From the NCBI GenBank assembly GCA_947630345.1, contig CANRHF010000065.1, positions 1 to 10,082 of the forward strand: 10,082 nt of DNA, given 5' to 3'. Position 1 is the stretch's first letter. Each line of letters opens with the position of its first letter. Shown here in pieces: positions 1 through 5,900 of this stretch. The notes under the pieces are model-generated. The model saw only the letters and a list, made by a program, of their open reading frames with translations, was not told where the DNA came from and searched no databases. The position numbers were made by a program, and so were the translations under genes. Origin of the DNA: an uncultured Oscillospiraceae bacterium (lineage in GTDB: Bacteria; Bacillota; Clostridia; Oscillospirales; Oscillospiraceae).

Positions 1-1103
1 TCATACCGGGTCTCGTAGTACTTGTACCCCACATAGATCCCCTCCTGGTAGATCATGTAGGTGCTGGCCGCGGAGGGGATGTTGGAGCCGTTGTAGCCGC
101 CGTAGACCGTGGGGGTGAAGTTGGCCATGGCGGGGGCGGAGTAATTGTCATAGCAGTAGGTGTCCACCAGGCTGCCGGAGGGATTGGTGTGGCCCGCCAG
201 AATGTCCGCCACGGCGTTGAGGCCGGAGATGCCCACATCCCCAATCCAGAGGACCGCGTCCAGATCGTATGTGTTGTCCTTCAGGAAATCCACCTGCAAA
301 GCGTTGGCGGAGTTGATGAGCAGGACGATCTTTTCCAGGTTCCCGGCCTGCTTTTCCTCCGCCAGATAGCGCAGCAGGTCCTGTTCGTTCTGGTCCAGCG
401 CCAGGTAGTTGACCTGGCCGTAGGAAAGGTCCGCCCCCTCGCCGCCGACCCGGGAGATCATGACAATGGCGGCGTCGCCATAGGACTTGACGGAGTCCTT
501 CACCTCCTGGGTGTAGGCGCTCATGGGCACCTCGGAGACCACGGCGGCGGCCAAAGAGACGCCGCCGCTGCCGCCCCGGCCATACTCGCTGCCCTCTCCG
601 GCGGAGTAGAATTGCCACAAGGTATCGTTGACGGCGAAGCCCGCCTTAGACAGGGCGGTGCGGAGGGTATCGGCCTTGGAGGCGTCAATGTTGCCGGAGC
701 CGGTGCCGCCGAAAACCGGGTCCACCGAGGAGTTGGAGAAGCAGCTGACCTTTGCCCCGGATTTCAGGGGCAGGGCGCCGTTTTCGTTCAACAGCAGGGC
801 CGCGCCCTCGGCCTCCACCTGCTGGGCCAGCTGGACGCCATACTGGGCCAGCTCCTTCTGGGTAGCGAAGTCCTTGCCATAGTAAATGGCGCTGGGGTCC
901 TCGTTTTCCAGCTCCCAGAAGGCGCCGCCGAAGAACACCGCCACCGTATTGTCGAACATCTTCATCACCATCATTGCCGGCCCCAGGATCAGCGCCAGCA
1001 CCATCAGGAAAATCGTCAAGCCCTTGAAGGGCCGGATCGCCCGCCGCCGGGCCTTGTTATAGGCCCGCTTCCGCGTTTTGTATTCCCGTTTGTTCTCTTC
1101 CAT
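1..1103 (-). CDS. Membrane-anchored glycoside hydrolase family 3 enzyme (beta-glucosidase-like), permuted domain order, 3' part outside window
   Basis: GH3 enzymes release terminal sugars (often glucose, xylose or N-acetylglucosamine) from beta-linked oligosaccharides; the substrate here cannot be told. About 367 residues are visible and the frame is open through base 1. The N-terminus is Lys/Arg-rich (residues 6-28) and is followed by one hydrophobic segment (about 29-49), a signal-anchor that would place the enzyme outside the membrane. Next comes the domain normally at the C-terminus of GH3 enzymes: EAEGAALLLNENGALPL (98-114), GGTGSGNID (133-141), ISRVGGEGADLS (217-228), the hallmark GHTNPSGSLVDTY (305-317), and YQEGIYVGYKYYETRY at the window edge. 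Having this domain first is the circularly permuted arrangement known from rumen and gut Clostridia, so the TIM-barrel with the nucleophile Asp should follow to the left of base 1. Two ATGs are adjacent (1106 and 1103). GGAGG at 1110-1114 is 6 bases from the second and only 3 from the first, so I chose 1103. Confidence 0.9.
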   Translation of the reverse strand, partial: MEENKREYKTRKRAYNKARRRAIRPFKGLTIFLMVLALILGPAMMVMKMFDNTVAVFFGGAFWELENEDPSAIYYGKDFATQKELAQYGVQLAQQVEAEGAALLLNENGALPLKSGAKVSCFSNSSVDPVFGGTGSGNIDASKADTLRTALSKAGFAVNDTLWQFYSAGEGSEYGRGGSGGVSLAAAVVSEVPMSAYTQEVKDSVKSYGDAAIVMISRVGGEGADLSYGQVNYLALDQNEQDLLRYLAEEKQAGNLEKIVLLINSANALQVDFLKDNTYDLDAVLWIGDVGISGLNAVADILAGHTNPSGSLVDTYCYDNYSAPAMANFTPTVYGGYNGSNIPSAASTYMIYQEGIYVGYKYYETRY

Positions 1104-1129
1104 CATAGTCCTCCTTTTTGTTGAAACAA

Positions 1130-1148
1130 AACCGAAACATATACGGTT
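1130..1148. promoter_or_regulatory. Possible operator: inverted repeat AACCG-N9-CGGTT over the GH3 transcription start
   Basis: The five-base arms AACCG (1130-1134) and CGGTT (1144-1148) are perfect inverted repeats with a nine-base spacer. The repeat covers the predicted start point of the GH3 transcript, where a bound repressor would block initiation. The arms are short, so chance is possible in this AT-rich stretch. No specific regulator family is identified. Confidence 0.3.
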
Positions 1149-1151
1149 GTT

Positions 1152-1180
1152 ATTATACTAAGTAAACAAAAAGTTGTCAA
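1152..1180 (-). promoter_or_regulatory. Sigma-70/SigA consensus promoter of the GH3 gene
   Basis: Read on the minus strand, a perfect -35 box TTGACA (1180-1175) and a perfect -10 box TATAAT (1157-1152) are separated by exactly 17 bases. Transcription should start near 1145, giving a leader of about 40 bases that carries AAAAAGGAGG before the start codon. A full-consensus housekeeping promoter is strong unless repressed, and inverted repeats lie on both sides of it. Confidence 0.85.
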
Positions 1181-1182
1181 TA

Positions 1183-1202
1183 CAAACGGAAAAGTTCGTT
1201 TG
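1183..1202. promoter_or_regulatory. Possible operator: inverted repeat CAAACG-N8-CGTTTG just upstream of the GH3 -35 box
   Basis: Six-base perfect arms CAAACG (1183-1188) and CGTTTG (1197-1202) form a 20-base imperfect palindrome whose edge is three bases from the GH3 -35 box. The size and symmetry suit a dimeric regulator such as those often controlling glycosidase genes (LacI- or AraC-type), as activator or repressor. It does not fit the CcpA cre consensus. The regulator gene is not in the window, so this is inference from symmetry and position. Confidence 0.4.
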
Positions 1203-1267
1203 AAACGCGCAAATACATCCGACGTTTTGACAAATCGCCGCCGGAAGATTCCGCAAGCCGGCAAGTC

Positions 1268-1296
1268 TTGCTTTTTTCCCTTCCGTGTGCTATAAT
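1268..1296 (+). promoter_or_regulatory. SigA-type promoter of the MoxR-DUF58-transglutaminase operon
   Basis: The -35 box TTGCTT (1268-1273) and the perfect -10 box TATAAT (1291-1296) are 17 bases apart. Transcription should start near 1303, leaving a very short leader of about 26 bases that contains the ribosome binding site AGGAGGG (1316-1322). It is divergent from the GH3 promoter; the two -35 boxes are about 88 bases apart. Confidence 0.75.
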
Positions 1297-1328
1297 TTAC
1301 AAAATGAAATTTTTTAGGAGGGTTTTCC

Positions 1329-2282
1329 GTGCAGACCAAAGACGGAGACGTGGTTTCCTATGCCCAGCGGGTGCTGGGTCAGGTGCGCAAGGTCGTGGTT
1401 GGCAAGGATCAGGTGCTGCTCTGGGTGCTTGCCGCCATTTTAGCCAAGGGGCATATTCTTTTGGAGGACATCCCCGGGGTGGGCAAGACCACCCTGGCCC
1501 TGGCCTTCTCCCGAACCCTGGGTCTGAGCTATAACCGGGTGCAGTTCACCCCCGACGTGCTGCCCTCGGATGTGACGGGTTATTCCGTGCTGAACCAAAC
1601 CACCGGCGCTATGACTTACCAGGCCGGCGCGGTGCTGTGCAACCTGTTCCTGGCGGACGAGCTGAACCGGGCCACCTCCCGGACCCAGTCCGCCCTGCTG
1701 GAGGCCATGGAGGAGGGACAGGTGACGGTGGACGGCGTCAGCCATCCCCTGCCGAAGCCCTTCACCGTCATCGCCACCCAGAACCCTACCGGTGCCGCCG
1801 GGACCCAGCTCCTGCCGGACAGCCAGCTGGACCGGTTCACCATTCGGCTGAGCCTGGGCTACCCCAGCCCCAAGGACGAGATGGCCATGATCATGAGCCG
1901 CCAGGGCCGCAATCCCCTGGAGGATGTGAATCCCCTGATGACCCCCCAGGATCTGACCGCCCTCCAGGAGGATGTGGCCCGGACCTATGTGGCCGGGGAA
2001 GTGGTAGGCTACATCGTGGATCTGGTAAACGCCACCCGGGCCTCCGAGGATATCGCCCGGGGCGCCAGTCCCCGGGCGGCCCTCAGCGTCACCGCCATGG
2101 CCCGGGCCGTCGCCCGGCTCCGGGGGCGGGACTATGTGATCCCGGAGGATGTGCGGGAGGTCTTCTCCCTCACCGTTGCCCACCGGCTGCTCCTCTCCGC
2201 CCGGGCGGAGGGCAGTCAGAAATCCGCCCAGCAGGTGCTGCGGGAGATCCTCTCCGCCGTGCCCGCCCCCCGTCTCCGCTGA
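1329..2282 (+). CDS. MoxR-family AAA+ ATPase
   Basis: A 317-residue cytoplasmic AAA+ ATPase, the usual length for MoxR proteins, which act as chaperone-like remodelling ATPases. Visible motifs are Walker A DIPGVGKTT (47-55), MoxR-type FTPDVLPSDVTGY (73-85), Walker B LFLADELNRA (106-115) and sensor 1 VIATQNP (147-153, Asn152). The C-terminal half has the lid region with SPRAAL and a helical tail. The start is GTG at 1329, 6 bases after AGGAGGG; an upstream start would put the ribosome binding site inside the gene. It is first in an operon, with DUF58 beginning one base after its stop. MoxR genes are very often next to DUF58 and vWA-domain genes, and the ATPase is thought to act on those partners. 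The function of this set is not settled; a cell-envelope role is inferred from the third gene. Confidence 0.93.
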   Translation: MQTKDGDVVSYAQRVLGQVRKVVVGKDQVLLWVLAAILAKGHILLEDIPGVGKTTLALAFSRTLGLSYNRVQFTPDVLPSDVTGYSVLNQTTGAMTYQAGAVLCNLFLADELNRATSRTQSALLEAMEEGQVTVDGVSHPLPKPFTVIATQNPTGAAGTQLLPDSQLDRFTIRLSLGYPSPKDEMAMIMSRQGRNPLEDVNPLMTPQDLTALQEDVARTYVAGEVVGYIVDLVNATRASEDIARGASPRAALSVTAMARAVARLRGRDYVIPEDVREVFSLTVAHRLLLSARAEGSQKSAQQVLREILSAVPAPRLR

Positions 2283-2283
2283 T

Positions 2284-3204
2284 ATGTGGGGGCGCAGACT
2301 GACATACCTGGCAGCCCTCTCCGGCTGCCTGGTGTTTTATGCCGCCTATCAGGAGTGGCTGGGCTGGCTGTTTCTGGTGGGGATGCTGGCCCTGCCCTGG
2401 GTCAGTCTGATTCTGAGCCTGCCGTCTCTGCTGACGGCCCGGCTGCAGGTGAACTGCCCTTCCGTGGTCTATGTGGGCGACGAGGCCCTGCCCCAGCTCT
2501 TCGAGTCGGGGCCCCTGCCCCAGGCCCCCATCAAGCTGAAGCTGGAGCTGACGGACTGCTTCACCGGCAGCCGCGCCCGGCAAAAGCCGGAGCAGCCCCT
2601 GCCCACGGAGCACTGCGGGGCCTGGCAGGTCCAGCCGGTGAAGGTGCGGCGGTTTGACTATTTATTGCTGTTCCGCCTGCCTCTGGGAAAAAAGGAAGGC
2701 GCCCGAATGCTGGTGCGGCCACGGCCCATTCCTATGGACACCCCGCCCTCTCTGGAAAAGTATTTGGAGCTGGCCTTCCGGCCCAAGCCCGGCGGAGGAT
2801 TCGCCGAAAATCATGAGCTGCGGCTCTACCGCCCTGGAGACGATCTGCGGCAGATCCATTGGAAGCTTTCCGCCAAAACAGGGGAGCTGGTCCTCCGGGA
2901 GCCCCAGGAGCCGATCCGGGGCCTGGCGGTGGTGGCCCTGGTCCTCTCCGGGGAGCGGGAGAAGCTGGACGAAAAGCTGGGCCAGCTTCTGTGGCTGTCC
3001 GACTATCTGATCCAGCGTCAGGTACCCCATCAGATCCGCTGCCTCACCGGCCGGGGGATGGAGAGCTTCGCCGTGGACGCGGAGGCGGACATTCTGCCCG
3101 CCGTGGACAGCCTGCTCCAATCCCCCGTAGCGCAAGAGGGGAGTACCCTTCCCCCCATCCAGGCCTCCTGGTTCTATGAGATCGGAGGGGTTACAGATGC
3201 GTGA
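2284..3204 (+). CDS. DUF58 domain-containing membrane protein, MoxR partner
   Basis: 306 residues. Two hydrophobic segments (about 7-22 and 26-49) anchor the N-terminus in the membrane, and the rest is probably cytoplasmic. The DUF58 signature is clear: YRPGDDLRQIHWKLSAKTGE (from residue 182), where the GDD..R.IHW.. core defines the family. DUF58 is usually followed by a vWA-like fold. The corresponding segment (about residues 213-225, VVALVLSGERE) lacks a recognisable DxSxS metal site, so it is probably a degenerate vWA domain. The start is ATG at 2284, one base after the moxR stop (TGATATG). No good ribosome binding site is visible, so translation is probably coupled to moxR. An open frame continues upstream to 2149 but would overlap moxR by more than 130 bases and adds an unrelated, Pro/Ser/Arg-rich sequence. 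Confidence 0.9.
   Translation: MWGRRLTYLAALSGCLVFYAAYQEWLGWLFLVGMLALPWVSLILSLPSLLTARLQVNCPSVVYVGDEALPQLFESGPLPQAPIKLKLELTDCFTGSRARQKPEQPLPTEHCGAWQVQPVKVRRFDYLLLFRLPLGKKEGARMLVRPRPIPMDTPPSLEKYLELAFRPKPGGGFAENHELRLYRPGDDLRQIHWKLSAKTGELVLREPQEPIRGLAVVALVLSGEREKLDEKLGQLLWLSDYLIQRQVPHQIRCLTGRGMESFAVDAEADILPAVDSLLQSPVAQEGSTLPPIQASWFYEIGGVTDA
3184..3190 (+). promoter_or_regulatory. Ribosome binding site that sets the start of the transglutaminase-like gene
   Basis: GGAGGGG lies inside the end of the DUF58 gene, 6 bases before the ATG at 3197. It falls after the in-frame ATG at 3176, which has no comparable site, so 3197 is the better start. Confidence 0.75.
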
Positions 3205-5335
3205 CCGGCTGCTGACCGCCGGAATGGGCGCCGTGACCGCCTTCTGCCTGGCCTTCGGCGGAACGGCCTGCCTGATCACCGGCATGTCCCTGGAGGTGTC
3301 TCTGGGGAGCCTGGCCCTCTGGTGCGCCGCGTGGGCGTTGGTGGGAGCGGGGCTCGTCGTCTGGCGCCTGACGCCCCTGTTGCTGGCAGGCATGGCCGTC
3401 GCCGGAGCGGCGGCGTGGTTTTATGGAGAGCTCTCGGCCCAGGCCGAGATGCTGCTCTACACCGTCACCGACTTTTATCACATGGCCTACGGTGTAGGCC
3501 CCTTCTACTTTGGGGCCCAGCCCCCCGCTGCGAATACGCCCTACGATCTGGCGCTGTTCCTGCTCTGCGCCGCGCTGACCGTGGCCGGCGTGGTGGCGGC
3601 CTGCCGGGGAAAGGCCGCCAACTGGGCGGCCACGCTGTGCCTGCTGCCCCTGGGCGCCTGCCTGGTGGTGACGGACACCGTTCCCGCCCTTTGGGCGCTG
3701 TTCCTGCTGCTGCTGGGTTTTCTGCTGCTGATTCTGCCCCAGTCGGTGCGCCGGGGAAATCCGGTCCAGGGGGGCCGTCTGGCTGCCATGCTGGCCCTGC
3801 CCCTGGCCCTGGCTCTGGGAATCCTGTTCCTGGCTGTCCCCCAGGAGGGGTATCAGCGCCAGGATCTCGGCGTTCAGGTCTTCTCCCAGCTCAGGCAGCT
3901 GGCAAGAACCCTGGCAAAGGAACTCCGGCCGGATTTGGGGAATGTGACCGTTCCCGTTTCCCCCGGATTGGAGGATCTGGAGGAAATGGATCTGTCCCTT
4001 CCCAGGCTGGCGGGGAACCGCTCCGGATTGATCCTCACGGTGACCGCCCCGCAGAGCGGGCCCGTGTACCTGCGGGGCGCCTCCTATGACATTTACAGCG
4101 GCACCAGCTGGCGATGCTCCGGAGACAATCAGTGGGAATCTCTCTGGCCCGCTGGCGGGGAACCCCTTGGGAACGTGACCGTCCAAAGCTACCGGGCCGA
4201 GCCGCTGCTTTACTTCCCCTACTACATCGCCCGGGCGGGCTGGACCCAGGAGCTCTCCCAGGGAAAAATACCCAATACGGAAAATCTGACCTATTATTCC
4301 TTCCCCGTATTCCAGGGGCCGGAGGCGTCGGTCCAGGTCCGAAACCCGCCGGGACAGGGCAGTACTCTGCTCTCGCTGCCGGACGAGACCCGGCAGTGGG
4401 CGGAAACGCTGCTGGATCAAATAGGGGTAGAGCGGCAGTCGGATGGCTACACCCTGGATACCGTGCGGAAAATCGCCAGCTATGTGCGAAATTCCGCCCG
4501 CTATGATCTGAATACCCCCGCCATGCCAAAGGAGGAGACGGATTTCGCCCGGTGGTTCCTGACGGAAAGCGACACCGGCTACTGCGTCCACTATGCTACC
4601 GCCGCCACCGTACTGCTCCGGGCTGCCGGAGTCCCCGCCCGCTTTGTCACAGGCTTCATGGCGCCGGTCCAAGCGGGGCGGGAAACCGTGGTCCGCGGCG
4701 GGAATGCCCACGCCTGGGTGGAATACTACAACGGCTCGGGCTGGGCGGTGCTGGAATGTACCGCCGCCATCGAAGGCCTTCCTCTGCCCACGGAGGCGGA
4801 GACCCAGTCCACGGAGACCAGCCCCTCTCAGGTCACGGACCGGCCTTCCGATCCTTCGGAATTTTCGGAGCCTTCCGATCCTTTCGCGTCCTCAGAACCC
4901 ACCGATCCCTCCGAACCCCAAAATTCGCAAGCCCCCAGTGGGGCCGGCCAGCTCGGTGGGAACGACCCGGCGGGAAAGCCCTTCCCCTGGGCCCCGGTAC
5001 TGTCCTGGGTGCTGGGGATCGGCCTGGCAGTCGGCGCGGTGTGGGGCCAGTGGAAGCTGCGGCTCTTGCTCCGGGCCCGGCGGTTTGCCGCGGGAGGAAT
5101 CAACCGGCAGGCCCTGTGCCGGTGGCGATACCATGTCTATCTGTGCCGCCTGCTGAGGCAAAAGCCGAATAGAGGCCTCCGTGCCCTGGCCCAGAAGGCA
5201 AAGTACAGCAATCACACCCTCTCCCCGGAGGAATTGGCCAAATTTGATCTGATTTTGGGGGAAAATGTAGCGGTATTCCAGAAAAAGCCGCTTATTTTGC
5301 AGGTGTTCTACCGGCTGATCTTCGCAATTTGGTGA
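3197..5335 (+). CDS. Transglutaminase-like membrane protein (TgpA/DUF3488-type architecture)
   Basis: 712 residues. The N-terminal third (1-214) is a bundle of about seven hydrophobic helices. A large extracellular region follows, with a transglutaminase-like cysteine-protease fold (about 430-530). Catalytic candidates are Cys463 in TGYCVHYATAA, His505 in GGNAHAWVEYY and, where Asp is most common, Glu520 in WAVLECTAA. A Ser/Pro/acidic linker (532-590) with a nine-residue tandem repeat leads to one more helix (about 597-620) and a basic cytoplasmic tail of about 90 residues, in the place where related proteins have DUF4129. Family members include TgpA; the natural substrate is unknown, and cross-linking, proteolysis or amide hydrolysis at the cell surface are all possible. 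The start overlaps the DUF58 gene by 8 bases. MoxR, DUF58 and this protein form a recurring trio, so they probably act as one membrane system. Confidence 0.9.
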   Translation: MRDRLLTAGMGAVTAFCLAFGGTACLITGMSLEVSLGSLALWCAAWALVGAGLVVWRLTPLLLAGMAVAGAAAWFYGELSAQAEMLLYTVTDFYHMAYGVGPFYFGAQPPAANTPYDLALFLLCAALTVAGVVAACRGKAANWAATLCLLPLGACLVVTDTVPALWALFLLLLGFLLLILPQSVRRGNPVQGGRLAAMLALPLALALGILFLAVPQEGYQRQDLGVQVFSQLRQLARTLAKELRPDLGNVTVPVSPGLEDLEEMDLSLPRLAGNRSGLILTVTAPQSGPVYLRGASYDIYSGTSWRCSGDNQWESLWPAGGEPLGNVTVQSYRAEPLLYFPYYIARAGWTQELSQGKIPNTENLTYYSFPVFQGPEASVQVRNPPGQGSTLLSLPDETRQWAETLLDQIGVERQSDGYTLDTVRKIASYVRNSARYDLNTPAMPKEETDFARWFLTESDTGYCVHYATAATVLLRAAGVPARFVTGFMAPVQAGRETVVRGGNAHAWVEYYNGSGWAVLECTAAIEGLPLPTEAETQSTETSPSQVTDRPSDPSEFSEPSDPFASSEPTDPSEPQNSQAPSGAGQLGGNDPAGKPFPWAPVLSWVLGIGLAVGAVWGQWKLRLLLRARRFAAGGINRQALCRWRYHVYLCRLLRQKPNRGLRALAQKAKYSNHTLSPEELAKFDLILGENVAVFQKKPLILQVFYRLIFAIW
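4844..4924 (+). repeat. Three imperfect 27-base tandem repeats coding for a Ser/Pro/acidic linker
   Basis: Units begin at 4844, 4871 and 4898, exactly 27 bases apart, each opening with CCTTCCGATCC or CCCACCGATCC. They encode PSDPSEFSE, PSDPFASSE and PTDPSEPQN, i.e. residues 550-576 of the transglutaminase-like protein. The first two copies are most alike at their 5' ends. The segment is a flexible spacer between the extracellular catalytic domain and the last membrane helix; such repeats can change copy number by slippage or recombination. Confidence 0.8.
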
Positions 5336-5358
5336 AATGGACTTCTCCCACGTAAATG

Positions 5359-5383
5359 GGGGCCAGGCAATAAGCCTGGCCCC
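5359..5383. terminator. Perfect 10-bp hairpin after the transglutaminase-like gene
   Basis: GGGGCCAGGC (5359-5368), loop AATAA and GCCTGGCCCC (5374-5383) make a perfect 10-bp, GC-rich stem starting 23 bases after the plus-strand stop codon. The tail AAAATTCTATT is not a good U-tract on the plus strand, and the minus-strand tail (CATTTACG) is also weak. It may protect mRNA 3' ends, pause polymerase or help terminate the converging operons. Confidence 0.55.
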
Positions 5384-5479
5384 AAAATTCTATTGACTGG
5401 AAAATGGAATGTGTACGAACGCGCCGCGCCCGTGCCGCCTGCCGGCGGTGAAGAAAGGAAGCGCCTTTTACGCACAGAA

Positions 5480-5506
5480 CCCGCCCCTTGTGGGGGCGGG
5501 CTTTTT
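5480..5506 (+). terminator. Rho-independent terminator
   Basis: CCCGCCCC (5480-5487), loop TTGTG and GGGGCGGG (5493-5500) form an 8-bp all-GC stem followed directly by CTTTTT, a canonical intrinsic terminator for the plus-strand operon. It lies about 145 bases after that operon's last stop codon and begins 11 bases beyond the stop of the converging DUF3899 gene. The same stem could therefore also stop leftward opp transcription, although its minus-strand tail (TTCTGTG) is poorer. Between the two hairpins (5384-5479) there is a small 5-bp stem, CCGCC-TGCC-GGCGG (5435-5448), and no supportable gene. Confidence 0.85.
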
Positions 5507-5510
5507 GTGT

Positions 5511-5900
5511 TTACGCGCGCCAATAGTACAGCGCCAGGAAAATCAGGGAGAGCGCCAGGTACACTGATCCGGAGAGGATCAGGGCAGTGGAGGGCTTCCG
5601 GGACTGAGACTTGCGCTCCCGATAGGCCATGATGTCTTCCTTTTCCCCATTGCCAAAGGAGGGGAAGTGGGTCTGGATGAACGACCGCAGCCCAAAGCCC
5701 GCGGCATCGAAGGAGCCCTTGTTCCGGGCCAGGACGATGATTCCCACGCCCAGCTCAAGCACCGCCGGCACGAAAAATCCGTCGCAGAGGCAGCGCATCA
5801 GTCCATACTCCCGGTAAAGACCCAGCCCAAACACCAGCGTCGCCACGACAGCGCCGATCAGCAGATCCTTCAAAAAGGCCTTCCGGTCCAGCTTCTTCAC
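5511..5900 (-). CDS. DUF3899 domain-containing small membrane protein
   Basis: 129 residues of unknown function. Hydrophobic segments lie at about 12-30, 41-59 and 104-126. Between the last two is a polar stretch with the G-S-F-D-A-A-G-F-G-L-R-S-F segment, which matches the glycine/aspartate/arginine pattern of DUF3899 proteins of Firmicutes. It starts with GTG at 5900, sharing four bases (GTGA) with the oppF stop; GGAG lies 8 bases upstream within the end of oppF, so it is translated with the transporter genes. It is the last gene of the operon and is followed by the convergent hairpin region. A role linked to the transporter, such as stability or membrane assembly of the complex, is only a guess from position. 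The family assignment is from remembered pattern and is moderately sure. Confidence 0.75.
   Translation of the reverse strand: MKKLDRKAFLKDLLIGAVVATLVFGLGLYREYGLMRCLCDGFFVPAVLELGVGIIVLARNKGSFDAAGFGLRSFIQTHFPSFGNGEKEDIMAYRERKSQSRKPSTALILSGSVYLALSLIFLALYYWRA

Noticed and set aside
189..1124. A 311-codon plus-strand open frame opposite the GH3 gene
   Set aside because: The minus strand encodes recognisable GH3 motifs with promoter and ribosome binding site; the plus-strand product resembles nothing.
1200..1215. A CcpA cre site near TTGAAACGCGCAAATA
   Set aside because: The core CG is out of register with the cre consensus by one base, so it does not fit.
1103..1339. A 78-codon minus-strand open frame across the divergent intergenic region
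   Set aside because: It runs through both promoters and ends within the GH3 start region. It has no ribosome binding site or recognisable sequence beyond one chance hydrophobic stretch.
2149..2283. Upstream extension of the DUF58 gene to an ATG at 2149
   Set aside because: It would overlap moxR by over 130 bases and add a Ser/Pro/Arg-rich segment; the ATG at 2284 starts directly before the first membrane helix.
3191..4711. A 506-codon minus-strand open frame opposite the transglutaminase-like gene
   Set aside because: Gln/Gly/Arg/His-rich shadow with no domain, opposite a conserved gene.
5393..5421. TTGACT at 5393-5398 as a promoter for a small RNA between the two hairpins
   Set aside because: No acceptable -10 box is found at 16-18 bases' spacing.
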